64,000 bases of DNA from NCBI RefSeq assembly GCF_003148625.1, contig NZ_QGGO01000028.1:1-64000 (forward strand), given 5' to 3'. This document shows, piece after piece, positions 45,683-53,187 of this stretch. Every line of letters begins with the position of its first letter. Position 1 is the first letter of the stretch. Both the position numbers and the translations under genes were made by a program. The DNA comes from Arcicella aurantiaca. GTDB taxonomy: Bacteria > Bacteroidota > Bacteroidia > Cytophagales > Spirosomataceae. The notes beneath the pieces are model-generated. The model saw only the letters and a program-made list of their open reading frames with translations. It was not told the DNA's origin and made no database searches.

Positions 45683-46105
45683 ATGAAAGAATTCATAATT
45701 TATATTATTTACAGAGTATATAGATATTATTCAAAAAATAACAATGATTTAGTTAATGCTAAAATACAATCTTTTTTCGTCTTATTGACATTTCTTTTTC
45801 TCTACACATCACCTATTGTATTTTATATCTCATCCAAATCAGGGGCTATCAAATACTGGGATGATGATACATATTTTCTCGAAAGAAGAGTCTCAATAGC
45901 AATGGTTATGATAGTATTATCAGGAATATTCTTCTGGATTTATAGAATGAAAATAGATTCAATTCGTAAATATTTTGATTATTTTGATAGAGAATTTGAT
46001 AAAGAAACTCATAAAAAGTACACAAAGTATGTTGTAATTGTTGGAATCTGTGCAGTTATCTGGCTATTATCAAGCATGATTATCATTGGAAAACTTACAA
46101 AATAA
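45683..46105 (+). CDS. Small membrane protein, unknown
   Basis: 140 residues with three predicted membrane spans (about 28-50, 70-90, 113-135) and a basic, tyrosine-rich loop (RKYFDYFDREFDKETHKKYTKYV). Not recognised. It is followed within 25 bases by a terminator, so it is separate from the lipoprotein gene downstream. Confidence 0.65.
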   Translation: MKEFIIYIIYRVYRYYSKNNNDLVNAKIQSFFVLLTFLFLYTSPIVFYISSKSGAIKYWDDDTYFLERRVSIAMVMIVLSGIFFWIYRMKIDSIRKYFDYFDREFDKETHKKYTKYVVIVGICAVIWLLSSMIIIGKLTK

Positions 46106-46125
46106 TTTCCAGTCTTCAACAAAAC

Positions 46126-46160
46126 AAAAAGCTCTTAAATCAATTTTTAGGAGCTTTTTT
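46126..46160 (+). terminator. Terminator after the small membrane protein
   Basis: Arms AAAAAGCTCTTAAA (46126-46139) and TTTAGGAGCTTTTT (one G-U pair), then T-run. It lies inside the longest open frame of the next gene and so argues against its upstream start. Confidence 0.8.
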
Positions 46161-46196
46161 GTAAATTCAATTTTCTATAAAAATTTAAACTCAACT

Positions 46197-46661
46197 ATGA
46201 AAACTAAAATCGTTGCTACCTTATTCATTTTTATTACCTTAATCACAGGATGTAATTTTTCTGATGATAAATCACAAGCTTCGTACAAGGAATTAGAAAA
46301 GACAATTTCGACACTCGAATTGAATAAAAAATTTAAGATTAAAGAAATTGATATTGCCGATTTTACTCAATCTGATACCATTGCAATTCATAATTTTCCT
46401 AATAAACCAACTTTGAAAACCCGAAAATTAAGCGTGGATTACAAATTAAAAATCACAGGAGAAAATGATGATTTTACTGCTCAATCCATAGTTACAAGTA
46501 ATGATAGCCTTCATTGGCAAGTACAACAATTGACTATCACTGACCGAAAGAAAACAGAATCTTCTAAAAAAGAAATCAATTACATTTGGGATTTAGTCAA
46601 AGGGTCAAAAAAAAGGTATGAATTATCTCATCAAGTGAAAATTAAACAGTACATCAATTGA
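46197..46661 (+). CDS. Small lipoprotein, unknown
   Basis: 154 residues. The start at 46197 gives a perfect lipoprotein signal (KTKIVATLFIFITLITGC). The mature part is charged, lysine-rich and probably beta-structured (LKITGENDDFTAQSIVTSND). No family recognised. The open frame extends upstream to 46086 but crosses a terminator. It is convergent with the cysteine desulfurase gene, 10 bases apart. Confidence 0.7.
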   Translation: MKTKIVATLFIFITLITGCNFSDDKSQASYKELEKTISTLELNKKFKIKEIDIADFTQSDTIAIHNFPNKPTLKTRKLSVDYKLKITGENDDFTAQSIVTSNDSLHWQVQQLTITDRKKTESSKKEINYIWDLVKGSKKRYELSHQVKIKQYIN

Positions 46662-46671
46662 ATAATTTTAT

Positions 46672-47817
46672 CTACCGCAACGATTCCACCACTTCTTTTA
46701 CATATTTTATCGTAAAATCAATTTCCTCCTCAGTCGTAAATTTTCCTAAACTAAAACGAATGGTTGCGTAAGCTAAATTATCATCCAAACCAATGGCTTT
46801 CAGCACATAAGAAGGCTCAACTGTTGCAGAAGTACAAGCAGAACCGCTTGAAACGGCAATATCACGGAATGACATCAATAAGTTTTCTCCATCAACCCCT
46901 CCAAAAGAAATATTAGTCAAATTGGGTAAACGATTTTCAATATTTCCATTCACTTGAACATCGGCAATGTTTTGTAAAATTCCTTGTTCTAATTTATCTC
47001 TTAAAATACTAAGTCTTTGATTTTCAGCTAACAATTCATTTTTTGCAATCTCACAAGCTTCTCCTAAGCCCACAATTCCAGTAACATTTAATGTTCCAGA
47101 ACGATACCCTCTTTCGTGTCTCCCACCATCAATTTGTGCAATTAATTGGCTCGCTTTTGATTTTTTTCTAATATATAAAGCTCCAATACCTTTGGGTGCA
47201 TATAATTTATGCCCTGACAAACTCAATAAATCAATATTATCGGCATCAACGTCTATTGCTACTTTTCCAAGGACTTGCGTTGCATCGGTATGAAAGAGAA
47301 TATCATTTTTGTGTGCCAAAGCACCTATTTCTCTAATTGGCTGAATTGTCCCGATTTCATTATTCGCATACATCACAGAAATCAAAAAAGTTTCTGGTCT
47401 GATAGCATTTTCAATTTGTTCTAAAGAAATTAATCCAGCAGAATCAGGTTTTAAATAAGTGGTTTCACAACCCAATTTTTCAAGGTGTTTGCAAACGTCT
47501 AAAATGGCTTTATGCTCAGTTTCTACGGTGATTATGTGATTTTTAGAAGTCGAAAACAGTTCATACAATCCTTTGATTGCCAAATTATTAGCTTCTGTTG
47601 CACCGCTTGTAAAAACAATTTCTTTTGCCTCCGCTCCTATCAAATCTGCAATCTGCTGACGGGCATTTTCTACGGCATCTTGGGCAGTCCAACCATATAA
47701 ATGTGAACGTGAGGCAGCATTCCCAAAATGCTCAGTAAAATACGGTAAAATCTTCTCTAAAACACGTTTATCAACGGGCGTGGTAGCGTTATAATCAAGG
47801 TAAATCGGTAATTTCAT
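46672..47817 (-). CDS. Cysteine desulfurase (NifS/IscS family)
   Basis: 381-residue PLP enzyme that takes sulfur from cysteine. Seen: LDYNATTPVDKRVL, FTSGATEANNLAIKG, FHTDATQVLGK, the Schiff-base lysine in LLSLSGHKLYAPKGIGALYIRK, and the persulfide cysteine in AVSSGSACTSATVEPSYVLKAIG. The long Cys loop places it in group I (IscS/NifS-like). I used ATG 47817 (MKLPIYLDYNATT); the 7-residue extension upstream runs into a dispersed repeat. No iscU or suf genes are adjacent. Confidence 0.93.
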   Translation of the reverse strand: MKLPIYLDYNATTPVDKRVLEKILPYFTEHFGNAASRSHLYGWTAQDAVENARQQIADLIGAEAKEIVFTSGATEANNLAIKGLYELFSTSKNHIITVETEHKAILDVCKHLEKLGCETTYLKPDSAGLISLEQIENAIRPETFLISVMYANNEIGTIQPIREIGALAHKNDILFHTDATQVLGKVAIDVDADNIDLLSLSGHKLYAPKGIGALYIRKKSKASQLIAQIDGGRHERGYRSGTLNVTGIVGLGEACEIAKNELLAENQRLSILRDKLEQGILQNIADVQVNGNIENRLPNLTNISFGGVDGENLLMSFRDIAVSSGSACTSATVEPSYVLKAIGLDDNLAYATIRFSLGKFTTEEEIDFTIKYVKEVVESLR

Positions 47818-47819
47818 AA

Positions 47820-47884
47820 AAGTAGGACGGGCTTCCAACCTGTCTGTTCACGAGTTTTAAACAGGTTAAAAACCTGTTCTACTA
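47820..47884. repeat. Dispersed intergenic repeat, second copy
   Basis: AGTAGGACGGGCTTCCAACC and the inverted AGGTTAAAAACCTGTTCTAC flank a short spacer. Same family as the repeat at 6455-6513. Confidence 0.5.
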
Positions 47885-47892
47885 AAACAAAA

Positions 47893-47924
47893 AAAGTGGA
47901 GTAAACGTTTGCTTACTCCACTTT
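47893..47924 (-). terminator. Terminator after the DUF937-like gene
   Basis: 12-bp perfect arms AAAGTGGAGTAA (47893-47904) and complement (47913-47924), T-run on the minus strand. Confidence 0.88.
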
Positions 47925-47942
47925 AAATATGGTCAGAAATTC

Positions 47943-48476
47943 TTATTTTCCTCCGAATAAACCTCCCAGAAGTCCACCTAAGCCACCTGCAGCTCCACCT
48001 TGCTGTCCACCACCCATGAATTTTCCTGCAATATTCATGACATCACTCATATCAACTTTACCATCAGCCATAACACCCATAATATCAGTCATGTTGAATG
48101 AATTATCGTTAGGGTCATTTGTTTTAGAAATCATTGAACCTAAAACTCCTGGAAGAACTTGTGCAACAATTCCTGATGCAGCACTATTTCCTAATCCAAA
48201 TTTTTGCATTAATCCACCAATTGCTTGTTGTGCAATTCCTGCTACGATTGGGTTTGACATCAAACCTGAACCACCGTTTCCAGCTTGCCCACCTAATAGA
48301 CCTGCTAAACCTGCTAAACCGCCTTGACCACTTTGAGCTTGCTGCTGCATTCCACCTGTGATAGCACCTAAAATGGTTTGCATGGCATCATTATTATGTT
48401 CGTTAGGAATGGCGGGATTATTAACGATTGCGTCTTGTGAGTGGTCTTGAATTAGACCCATTAATTGTTCTAACAT
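47943..48476 (-). CDS. Glycine-rich DUF937-like protein
   Basis: 177 residues, no signal peptide. The helix-prone N-terminus (MLEQLMGLIQDHSQDAIVNNPAIP) is followed by glycine/glutamine-rich segments (QAQSGQGGLAGLAGLLGGQAG), a middle helical part (VAGIAQQAIGGLMQKFGLGNSAASGIVAQVLPGVLGSMISK) and a G-rich tail ending GGLFGGK. This is the pattern of DUF937/YidB-like proteins. Function unknown. It is monocistronic. Confidence 0.7.
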   Translation of the reverse strand: MLEQLMGLIQDHSQDAIVNNPAIPNEHNNDAMQTILGAITGGMQQQAQSGQGGLAGLAGLLGGQAGNGGSGLMSNPIVAGIAQQAIGGLMQKFGLGNSAASGIVAQVLPGVLGSMISKTNDPNDNSFNMTDIMGVMADGKVDMSDVMNIAGKFMGGGQQGGAAGGLGGLLGGLFGGK

Positions 48477-48582
48477 GGTTTCTTTTGTTATAATTGGTTA
48501 TTTTTCAATTTTTAATGCAATAATAGATAGACTTTTTCTAATTTCAACGAATAATTATACGTTTATTTCAAATTGCGTGCTT

Positions 48583-49020
48583 ATGACAGATAATATGACC
48601 GTAGAGTCACAGGAATCAACATCTTTTTTTTTAAAAGAGCAAATTCAAGTTTTAACAAATGATTTATTATATCCGTCGGAATCTGACGAAAAAATTGAAT
48701 ACTTTGAAATGGAGCTTTCTACGGCTGAAAAAGTGAATCAAGCGAACTTCAAAATGTTTAATGGAATTCAGCCAGAAATTAATGTGTCTGAAATGGATTT
48801 CGAGACTTTTTTCAAGCCTTTAATCAAAGTTGAAGATTGGTTTGGTGAAGACGAAAAAAAATGGGCAACTGATAGCTTAACTTTAAAAAATCTTTTAGCT
48901 GAAAAAACAAAAGATATTCAAATCTTTAAAGTTGGAGAAGTTTCAATTGATGTTTTTCTTTTTGGAAAAGCAGAAGAATGTAAATGGGTAGGACTCAAAA
49001 CGAAGGTGATAGAAACGTAA
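48583..49020 (+). CDS. Nuclease A inhibitor-like protein
   Basis: 145 residues from ATG 48583 (an ATG at 48595 is an alternative). Acidic protein; LTNDLLYPSESDEKIEYFEME and the C-terminal IFKVGEVSIDVFLFGK...WVGLKTKVIET are the features I associate with the NuiA nuclease-inhibitor family. The open frame extends to 48475 but that part is hydrophobic and overlaps the neighbouring gene start. No NucA-type nuclease is in the window, so its target is unknown. Confidence 0.65.
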   Translation: MTDNMTVESQESTSFFLKEQIQVLTNDLLYPSESDEKIEYFEMELSTAEKVNQANFKMFNGIQPEINVSEMDFETFFKPLIKVEDWFGEDEKKWATDSLTLKNLLAEKTKDIQIFKVGEVSIDVFLFGKAEECKWVGLKTKVIET

Positions 49021-49140
49021 CACAGACTTTAGTCTGTTATAAATCAAAGGTACAGACGATTGCCAAGAAACACGCTGAAACTTACTTAAACGCCTTCAGT
49101 CTGTTATAAATTCAAAGGTACAGACTAAAGTCTGTGTTAC
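49021..49140. repeat. Dispersed palindromic repeat pair (CAGACTAAAGTCTG)
   Basis: Two related half-units: ACAGACTTTAGTCTGTTATA near 49023 and CAGACTAAAGTCTGTGTTAC at 49121-49140, each followed or preceded by TCAAAGGTACAGAC. The second 20-mer is identical to 34121-34140. Confidence 0.7.
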
Positions 49141-49156
49141 ATTATGCTACAAAAAA

Positions 49157-49180
49157 AGAGCGATTCAATTGAACCGCTCT
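49157..49180 (-). terminator. rplT terminator
   Basis: Arms AGAGCG (49157-49162) and CGCTCT (49175-49180) plus an inner TTCAATTGAA palindrome, then seven Ts on the minus strand. Confidence 0.85.
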
Positions 49181-49187
49181 GATTTCT

Positions 49188-49532
49188 CTATTTTACTTTA
49201 GCAACAACTGCTTTGAACGCCTCTGGGTGGTTCATTGCTAAGTCAGCTAATACCTTTCTGTTTAACTCAACTCCTTGTTTGTTTAACTTACCCATTAAAG
49301 CTGAGTACGATAAACCTTCCTGACGAGCGGCTGCGTTGATACGCTGAATCCACAACGAACGGAAATCTCTTTTCTTAACCTTACGGTCACGGTAAGCATA
49401 TTGAAGACCTTTTTCAATCTTGTTTTTGGCTACCGTCCAAACGTTTTTACCTCTTCCGTAAAAGCCTTTGGCTAATTTAAGCACTTTTTTACGTCTTGCT
49501 CTTGACGCTACGTGGTTGACGCTACGTGGCAT
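49188..49532 (-). CDS. rplT: Ribosomal protein bL20
   Basis: 114-residue basic 23S rRNA-binding protein of normal length: [49 protein letters not shown], and [21 protein letters not shown]. It follows rpmI after an unusually long 176-base gap containing low-complexity repeated words. It is normally next to infC, which here is 22 kb away. Confidence 0.97.
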   Translation of the reverse strand: MPRSVNHVASRARRKKVLKLAKGFYGRGKNVWTVAKNKIEKGLQYAYRDRKVKKRDFRSLWIQRINAAARQEGLSYSALMGKLNKQGVELNRKVLADLAMNHPEAFKAVVAKVK

Positions 49533-49708
49533 AATTTTGTTTGTTTTTTGAAACTTGGCGGTAAATTTTTACACTTTATAAGCCAATTTTCTGGTTGAAC
49601 AATAACTGAAATCAGTTGTCAGTAATTAGTTATCAGTTATCAGAAAATAAAAATGTATTTTATTTAAAACTGTTCACTGTTAATTGGTTACTGTTCACTG
49701 AAAAGATA

Positions 49709-49903
49709 TTACATAACTAACATTAAAGTTACTCTGTCCATATCTGCTGAACTTACTAACGTATCGTGAACTAAGTTACGCTTACGTTTTGTAGATTTTT
49801 TAGTAAGAATGTGGCTGTGGAAAGCGTGTTTACGCTTGATTTTGCCTGTTCCTGTAACCTTGAAGCGTTTTTTAGCTCCAGATTTGGTTTTAATTTTTGG
49901 CAT
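49709..49903 (-). CDS. rpmI: Ribosomal protein bL35
   Basis: 64-residue ribosomal protein: [31 protein letters not shown], then [13 protein letters not shown]. It precedes rplT. A minus-strand -7 motif at 49954-49961 gives this pair its own promoter. Confidence 0.97.
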   Translation of the reverse strand: MPKIKTKSGAKKRFKVTGTGKIKRKHAFHSHILTKKSTKRKRNLVHDTLVSSADMDRVTLMLVM

Positions 49904-49953
49904 TTTGTTAAACGTTTAAAAATGAAAAAGTATAAAATTTGTAAAATAGTCTG

Positions 49954-49961
49954 CAAAGATA
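49954..49961 (-). promoter_or_regulatory. -7 motif TATCTTTG for rpmI-rplT
   Basis: TAnnTTTG match 51 bases upstream of rpmI; shows that the pair can be transcribed independently of infC. Confidence 0.5.
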
Positions 49962-49991
49962 CGGAAAAAATGAATATCTACTATTTGAATC

Positions 49992-50759
49992 CTAAAAATA
50001 CTCTTCAAATCTTTGATATAATGAGGTGATGTAAGCTCTGTTTCCGTTGGGGTTCTTTAAACTCTTTGTAAATTCGTACCATAAGCCATCACCAATCGTG
50101 ATAAATTTACCAATTGATTTAGGCTCATTTTTAGAGGCTTTATCAGGAAAGAAATCACCTACAAATACCTGACCTATTAATTCGCTGGCTTCTTCCCAAG
50201 TTAAACTTCTGCTTCTTTTCATAGAATCTACCTCAGTATAAGCTTCAACACGGCGGTCGGTATAATGTAGAAATAAATCAAAAGCTGAAACACTTTTATT
50301 AGAATCAATCTTTTTGAAAGTCAAAGCAAAGGGTAATTCTTTGCCATAAGTTTCATAAACTGCCTGAGAAAGTTCTTGTAATAAATACTCCCAAGCTTCT
50401 TGATTTTTAGGATTCCCAAACGTTTTTCCATTCAGCACCAATTCCAAAAAATTTTGTTCTTCTTGAATAGCCTTTTGATTGGGTTTATCAGGCATTTGAG
50501 CCAAAAGTTCTAAAATAGGAGCTTTCCAAGCATTAGATAATTCGCCTGCCCATGCTACATTTTCTTCTCCTGTAAATCCTTCGTCTAAGATTTCTTCGTC
50601 CGAAAGTTCGTCACGATAAGTATAAGCTATTTCAAATTTGGTATCAATAAAGTCATTTTGGAAATCTAAACTGAGCAATATTTGGTGTGAAAATGGCGGA
50701 GGTAATATATCCGCAGTTTCAAATTTGATTTCTAAATGTTTAAGTTCTGTAATTAGCAT
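49992..50759 (-). CDS. Conserved-looking soluble protein, unknown
   Basis: 255 residues, acidic, no signal peptide or membrane span. Blocks that look structured are LLSLDFQNDFIDTKFEIAYTYRDE, LTWEEASELIGQVFVGDFFPDK, and GKFITIGDGLWYEFTKSLKNPNGN. Not recognised as a named family. It lies upstream of rpmI on the same strand but behind the rpmI promoter. Confidence 0.65.
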   Translation of the reverse strand: MLITELKHLEIKFETADILPPPFSHQILLSLDFQNDFIDTKFEIAYTYRDELSDEEILDEGFTGEENVAWAGELSNAWKAPILELLAQMPDKPNQKAIQEEQNFLELVLNGKTFGNPKNQEAWEYLLQELSQAVYETYGKELPFALTFKKIDSNKSVSAFDLFLHYTDRRVEAYTEVDSMKRSRSLTWEEASELIGQVFVGDFFPDKASKNEPKSIGKFITIGDGLWYEFTKSLKNPNGNRAYITSLYQRFEEYF

Positions 50760-50796
50760 TTTATTAAAATTCTTTTTCTTGCTGTATCTTTTATTT

Positions 50797-50957
50797 AGGA
50801 GCTGTTTAAACTTTTCTTTTCTGGCTGAAATTACTGTATTTTTAGACTTGTTAGTTTGAAATTATCGAAGCATAGCAGAGCTACGATGAGAGAATTTCGA
50901 AATAACAGGGTTAAAAAGACTTCATTTCGGTCGTAAGGAAAAGTTTAAACTGCTTCT
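50797..50957. repeat. 161-bp element with 20-bp terminal inverted repeats
   Basis: Ends AGGAGCTGTTTAAACTTTTC (from 50797) and the near-inverse GAAAAGTTTAAACTGCTTCT (to 50957), two mismatches. An internal TAGC-AGA-GCTA hairpin and GAAATT/AATTTC words lie between. No target duplication or second copy is seen in the window, so a MITE is possible but unproven. Confidence 0.55.
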
Positions 50958-51071
50958 TACCCAAAAGTATAGTTTTTTGAGTGAATAACGATAAATCAAC
51001 CGAGATTAAATAAATATAGTTCATCATTAAAATACCTGATTTTTGTCATAACGCCCATTTTTAGCAAGGCC

Positions 51072-51079
51072 TAATTTTG
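51072..51079 (+). promoter_or_regulatory. -7 motif TAATTTTG for the desaturase operon
   Basis: TAnnTTTG match 14 bases before the desaturase start. A TTTG is present 26 bases further upstream, longer than the usual spacing. Confidence 0.5.
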
Positions 51080-51093
51080 TAATAAAAACAATT

Positions 51094-51840
51094 ATGGCAA
51101 TTTTAATATTCTTTTTAGCCCACTGGTATTTATCCTTATTTTCACAAACGTTCTTTTTACATCGTTATGCTGCACACCAAATGTTTACGATGTCGAAAAG
51201 GTGGGAAAAATTCTTCTATTGGTTCACTTTTGTAACCCAAGGTTCATCATTTTTAAGCCCAAAAGCCTATGGCATTATGCACCGTTTGCACCATGCTTAT
51301 GCTGATACGGAAAAAGACCCACACTCACCAAGTTATTCCGACAATCTTTTTCACATGATGTGGAAAACAAAGGACTATTATAATGCCGTTTTGAACGACC
51401 GTGCAGGCATTGAACCTAAGTTTTTGAAAGGTGTTCCGTATTATGAAACTGTTGAAAAATTAGGAGACAAATGGTTTGTAAGAATTACATGGGGAGTTTT
51501 ATATACCTTGTTTTATATCAAATTTGCCACTCATACTTGGGAATACGCCTTGTTGCCGATTCACTATTTAATGGGTCCCGTTCATGGTGTAATTATCAAT
51601 TGGTTTGCTCATAAATACGGATATATCAACTTTAAAGTAAATGACACTGCCAAAAATTTATTACCATTCGACTTTTTAATGATGGGGGAATCTTACCATA
51701 ATAATCATCATAAATTGGGTGGAAGAGCAAACTTTGGCATAAAATGGCACGAATTTGACCCTACTTACCCCGTTATTCTGCTTTTGAATTCACTTCATAT
51801 CATCAAACTAAAATTAAATAATGACTTAAATTATATGTAG
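51094..51840 (+). CDS. Membrane fatty acid (acyl-CoA/acyl-lipid) desaturase
   Basis: 248-residue di-iron membrane enzyme. The three histidine boxes are HRYAAHQ (23-29), HRLHHAYADTEKDPHS (63-78) and HNNHHKLGG (near 198), with hydrophobic spans between. It inserts a double bond using O2. It is the first gene of a tight unit: the PhyH gene begins 10 bases after its stop. Confidence 0.9.
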   Translation: MAILIFFLAHWYLSLFSQTFFLHRYAAHQMFTMSKRWEKFFYWFTFVTQGSSFLSPKAYGIMHRLHHAYADTEKDPHSPSYSDNLFHMMWKTKDYYNAVLNDRAGIEPKFLKGVPYYETVEKLGDKWFVRITWGVLYTLFYIKFATHTWEYALLPIHYLMGPVHGVIINWFAHKYGYINFKVNDTAKNLLPFDFLMMGESYHNNHHKLGGRANFGIKWHEFDPTYPVILLLNSLHIIKLKLNNDLNYM

Positions 51841-51850
51841 ATATCGTAAT

Positions 51851-52663
51851 ATGGAAATCAACTTAAAAACATTCACATTAACTGAAAAATTAACGCAGGA
51901 ACAGAAAGATTTTTTCAATAAATATGGCTTTATCCATTTCAAGAATTTCATTACAAAAGACGTTGTCGAGCATTTCAAAAAAGAAGCACATCGTATTGAA
52001 AAAGAATGGTTAGAATCTGGAATTGACAAAATGAACGGAATTCCGCTAAAGTTTGGAAAAGATGAAAAGGGAAATCCAATGATTCAACGTTTATGTTTTC
52101 TATCACAACATAGTGATATTTTGCACGAATATTTGCAAGACCCACGCTTAAAAGCACTTTTAGAGCTAATTCCAGATAACGAAAACCGTATTGGCGAAGA
52201 CGAAAAAGATGGTTTAGTTTTTAATCATTATGTAAATGCGGATAATAGCAAGTTCTCACAAATGGGCTGGCACACTGATAGTCCAAGAGATTTATTTTTA
52301 GGACAAAAAATCTTGAAAATGCTTAATGTAGGCACACATTTAGATGATTGTCCGATGGAAAATGGCGGTTTACGTGTGCTTCCTGAAACGCATAATTTAA
52401 GTAAAATGAAGGTTTTGTTCTTGAAAAAACAGTTCATCGACCACAAACCTGACGAAAAAGAAGTGGGCTTAAATATCGAAGCAGGCGACTTAACTGTTCA
52501 TGATGGCGACTTATGGCATAGAGTAGAAGTTTGTCCGTTCACAGGTGAAAAATCAAGACGAAGAGTGATGTATTTTCCGATTGTTCAGGGTAAATATCAA
52601 CCTAAGAATCAACAAAGCAAAACGCCATTTTACCACAAATTAGGTAAATTGGTAGTGAAGTAA
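51851..52663 (+). CDS. PhyH-like Fe(II)/2-oxoglutarate dioxygenase
   Basis: 270-residue phytanoyl-CoA dioxygenase-like enzyme. The iron ligands are H-x-D in QMGWHTDSPRD and a distal His in the DLTVHDGDLWHRVEVCP region; the oxoglutarate arginine is probably in SRRRVMYFP. The N-terminus (QKDFFNKYGFIHFKNFIT) is typical. The substrate is unknown; coupling to the desaturase suggests lipid hydroxylation. Confidence 0.88.
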   Translation: MEINLKTFTLTEKLTQEQKDFFNKYGFIHFKNFITKDVVEHFKKEAHRIEKEWLESGIDKMNGIPLKFGKDEKGNPMIQRLCFLSQHSDILHEYLQDPRLKALLELIPDNENRIGEDEKDGLVFNHYVNADNSKFSQMGWHTDSPRDLFLGQKILKMLNVGTHLDDCPMENGGLRVLPETHNLSKMKVLFLKKQFIDHKPDEKEVGLNIEAGDLTVHDGDLWHRVEVCPFTGEKSRRRVMYFPIVQGKYQPKNQQSKTPFYHKLGKLVVK

Positions 52664-52668
52664 TTTTG
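52661..52668 (+). promoter_or_regulatory. -7 motif TAATTTTG overlapping the PhyH stop, before the globin gene
   Basis: TAnnTTTG match that includes the PhyH TAA stop, 8 bases before the globin ATG. It could give an internal, nearly leaderless start for the globin, or be chance in AT-rich DNA. Confidence 0.3.
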
Positions 52669-52675
52669 TAAATTT

Positions 52676-53068
52676 ATGAAAAAGGACCTTGAAAATCGTC
52701 AAGATATAGAACAGTTGGTAAATAGTTTTTACGCTAAAATACGCCAAAATGAGACTTTAGGGAATATTTTTGATAATATCGCTCAAGTTAATTGGGAAAA
52801 TCACCTTCCGAAAATGTATAATTTTTGGGAGATGATTTTATTTGGTCAAGAAGGCTACGAAGGTTTTCCACTTAGACCACATTTAATGTTAAATTCACTT
52901 CATCAATTAACTCCTCAACATTTCAACGAATGGCTAATTATTTTCAATAATACAGTCGATGAAAATTTTGAGGGAGACAAAGCAACTGAGGTAAAATCAA
53001 GAGCAAAAAATATCGCTCTTTCGTGGGCTTATAAAATTAATTTCATGAACCAAGAAGTGGTTGTTTAA
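52676..53068 (+). CDS. Group III truncated hemoglobin
   Basis: 130-residue globin of the TrHbIII type. Features: LVNSFYAKIRQNETLGNIFD, the B/CD region HLPKMYNFWEMILFG, and the proximal histidine in LTPQHFNEWLIIF. It is 12 bases after the PhyH gene. Group III globins bind oxygen or nitric oxide; the exact role is unknown. Here it neighbours two O2-using enzymes and faces the O2-independent heme gene. Confidence 0.92.
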   Translation: MKKDLENRQDIEQLVNSFYAKIRQNETLGNIFDNIAQVNWENHLPKMYNFWEMILFGQEGYEGFPLRPHLMLNSLHQLTPQHFNEWLIIFNNTVDENFEGDKATEVKSRAKNIALSWAYKINFMNQEVVV

Positions 53069-53108
53069 CAATTCTCAACGCTGTCAGGGTTTCCTCATTT
53101 CCCCCTTC

Positions 53109-53141
53109 AACTTCTCGAAAGTTTAAAACTTTCGAGAAGTT
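53109..53141. terminator. 16-bp palindrome between globin and hemN
   Basis: Perfect arms AACTTCTCGAAAGTTT (53109-53124) and complement (53126-53141) with a one-base centre, between convergent genes. Its core CGAAAGTTT/AAACTTTCG is shared with the internal palindrome of the MITE at 60196. Confidence 0.55.
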
Positions 53142-53187
53142 CCTCCAAGCCAAATTTGGGCTATTTCTTTAAAGTGCCAAAGCAGAA

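Larger units (their letters stand above)
50760..51093. other. Divergent intergenic region before the desaturase
   Basis: About 330 bases with the 161-bp inverted-repeat element and then the desaturase promoter motif (51072-51079). No gene. Confidence 0.5.

Noticed and set aside
46086-46196. Upstream extension of the small lipoprotein gene
   Set aside because: The extension crosses a strong terminator and hides the perfect lipoprotein signal that begins at 46197.
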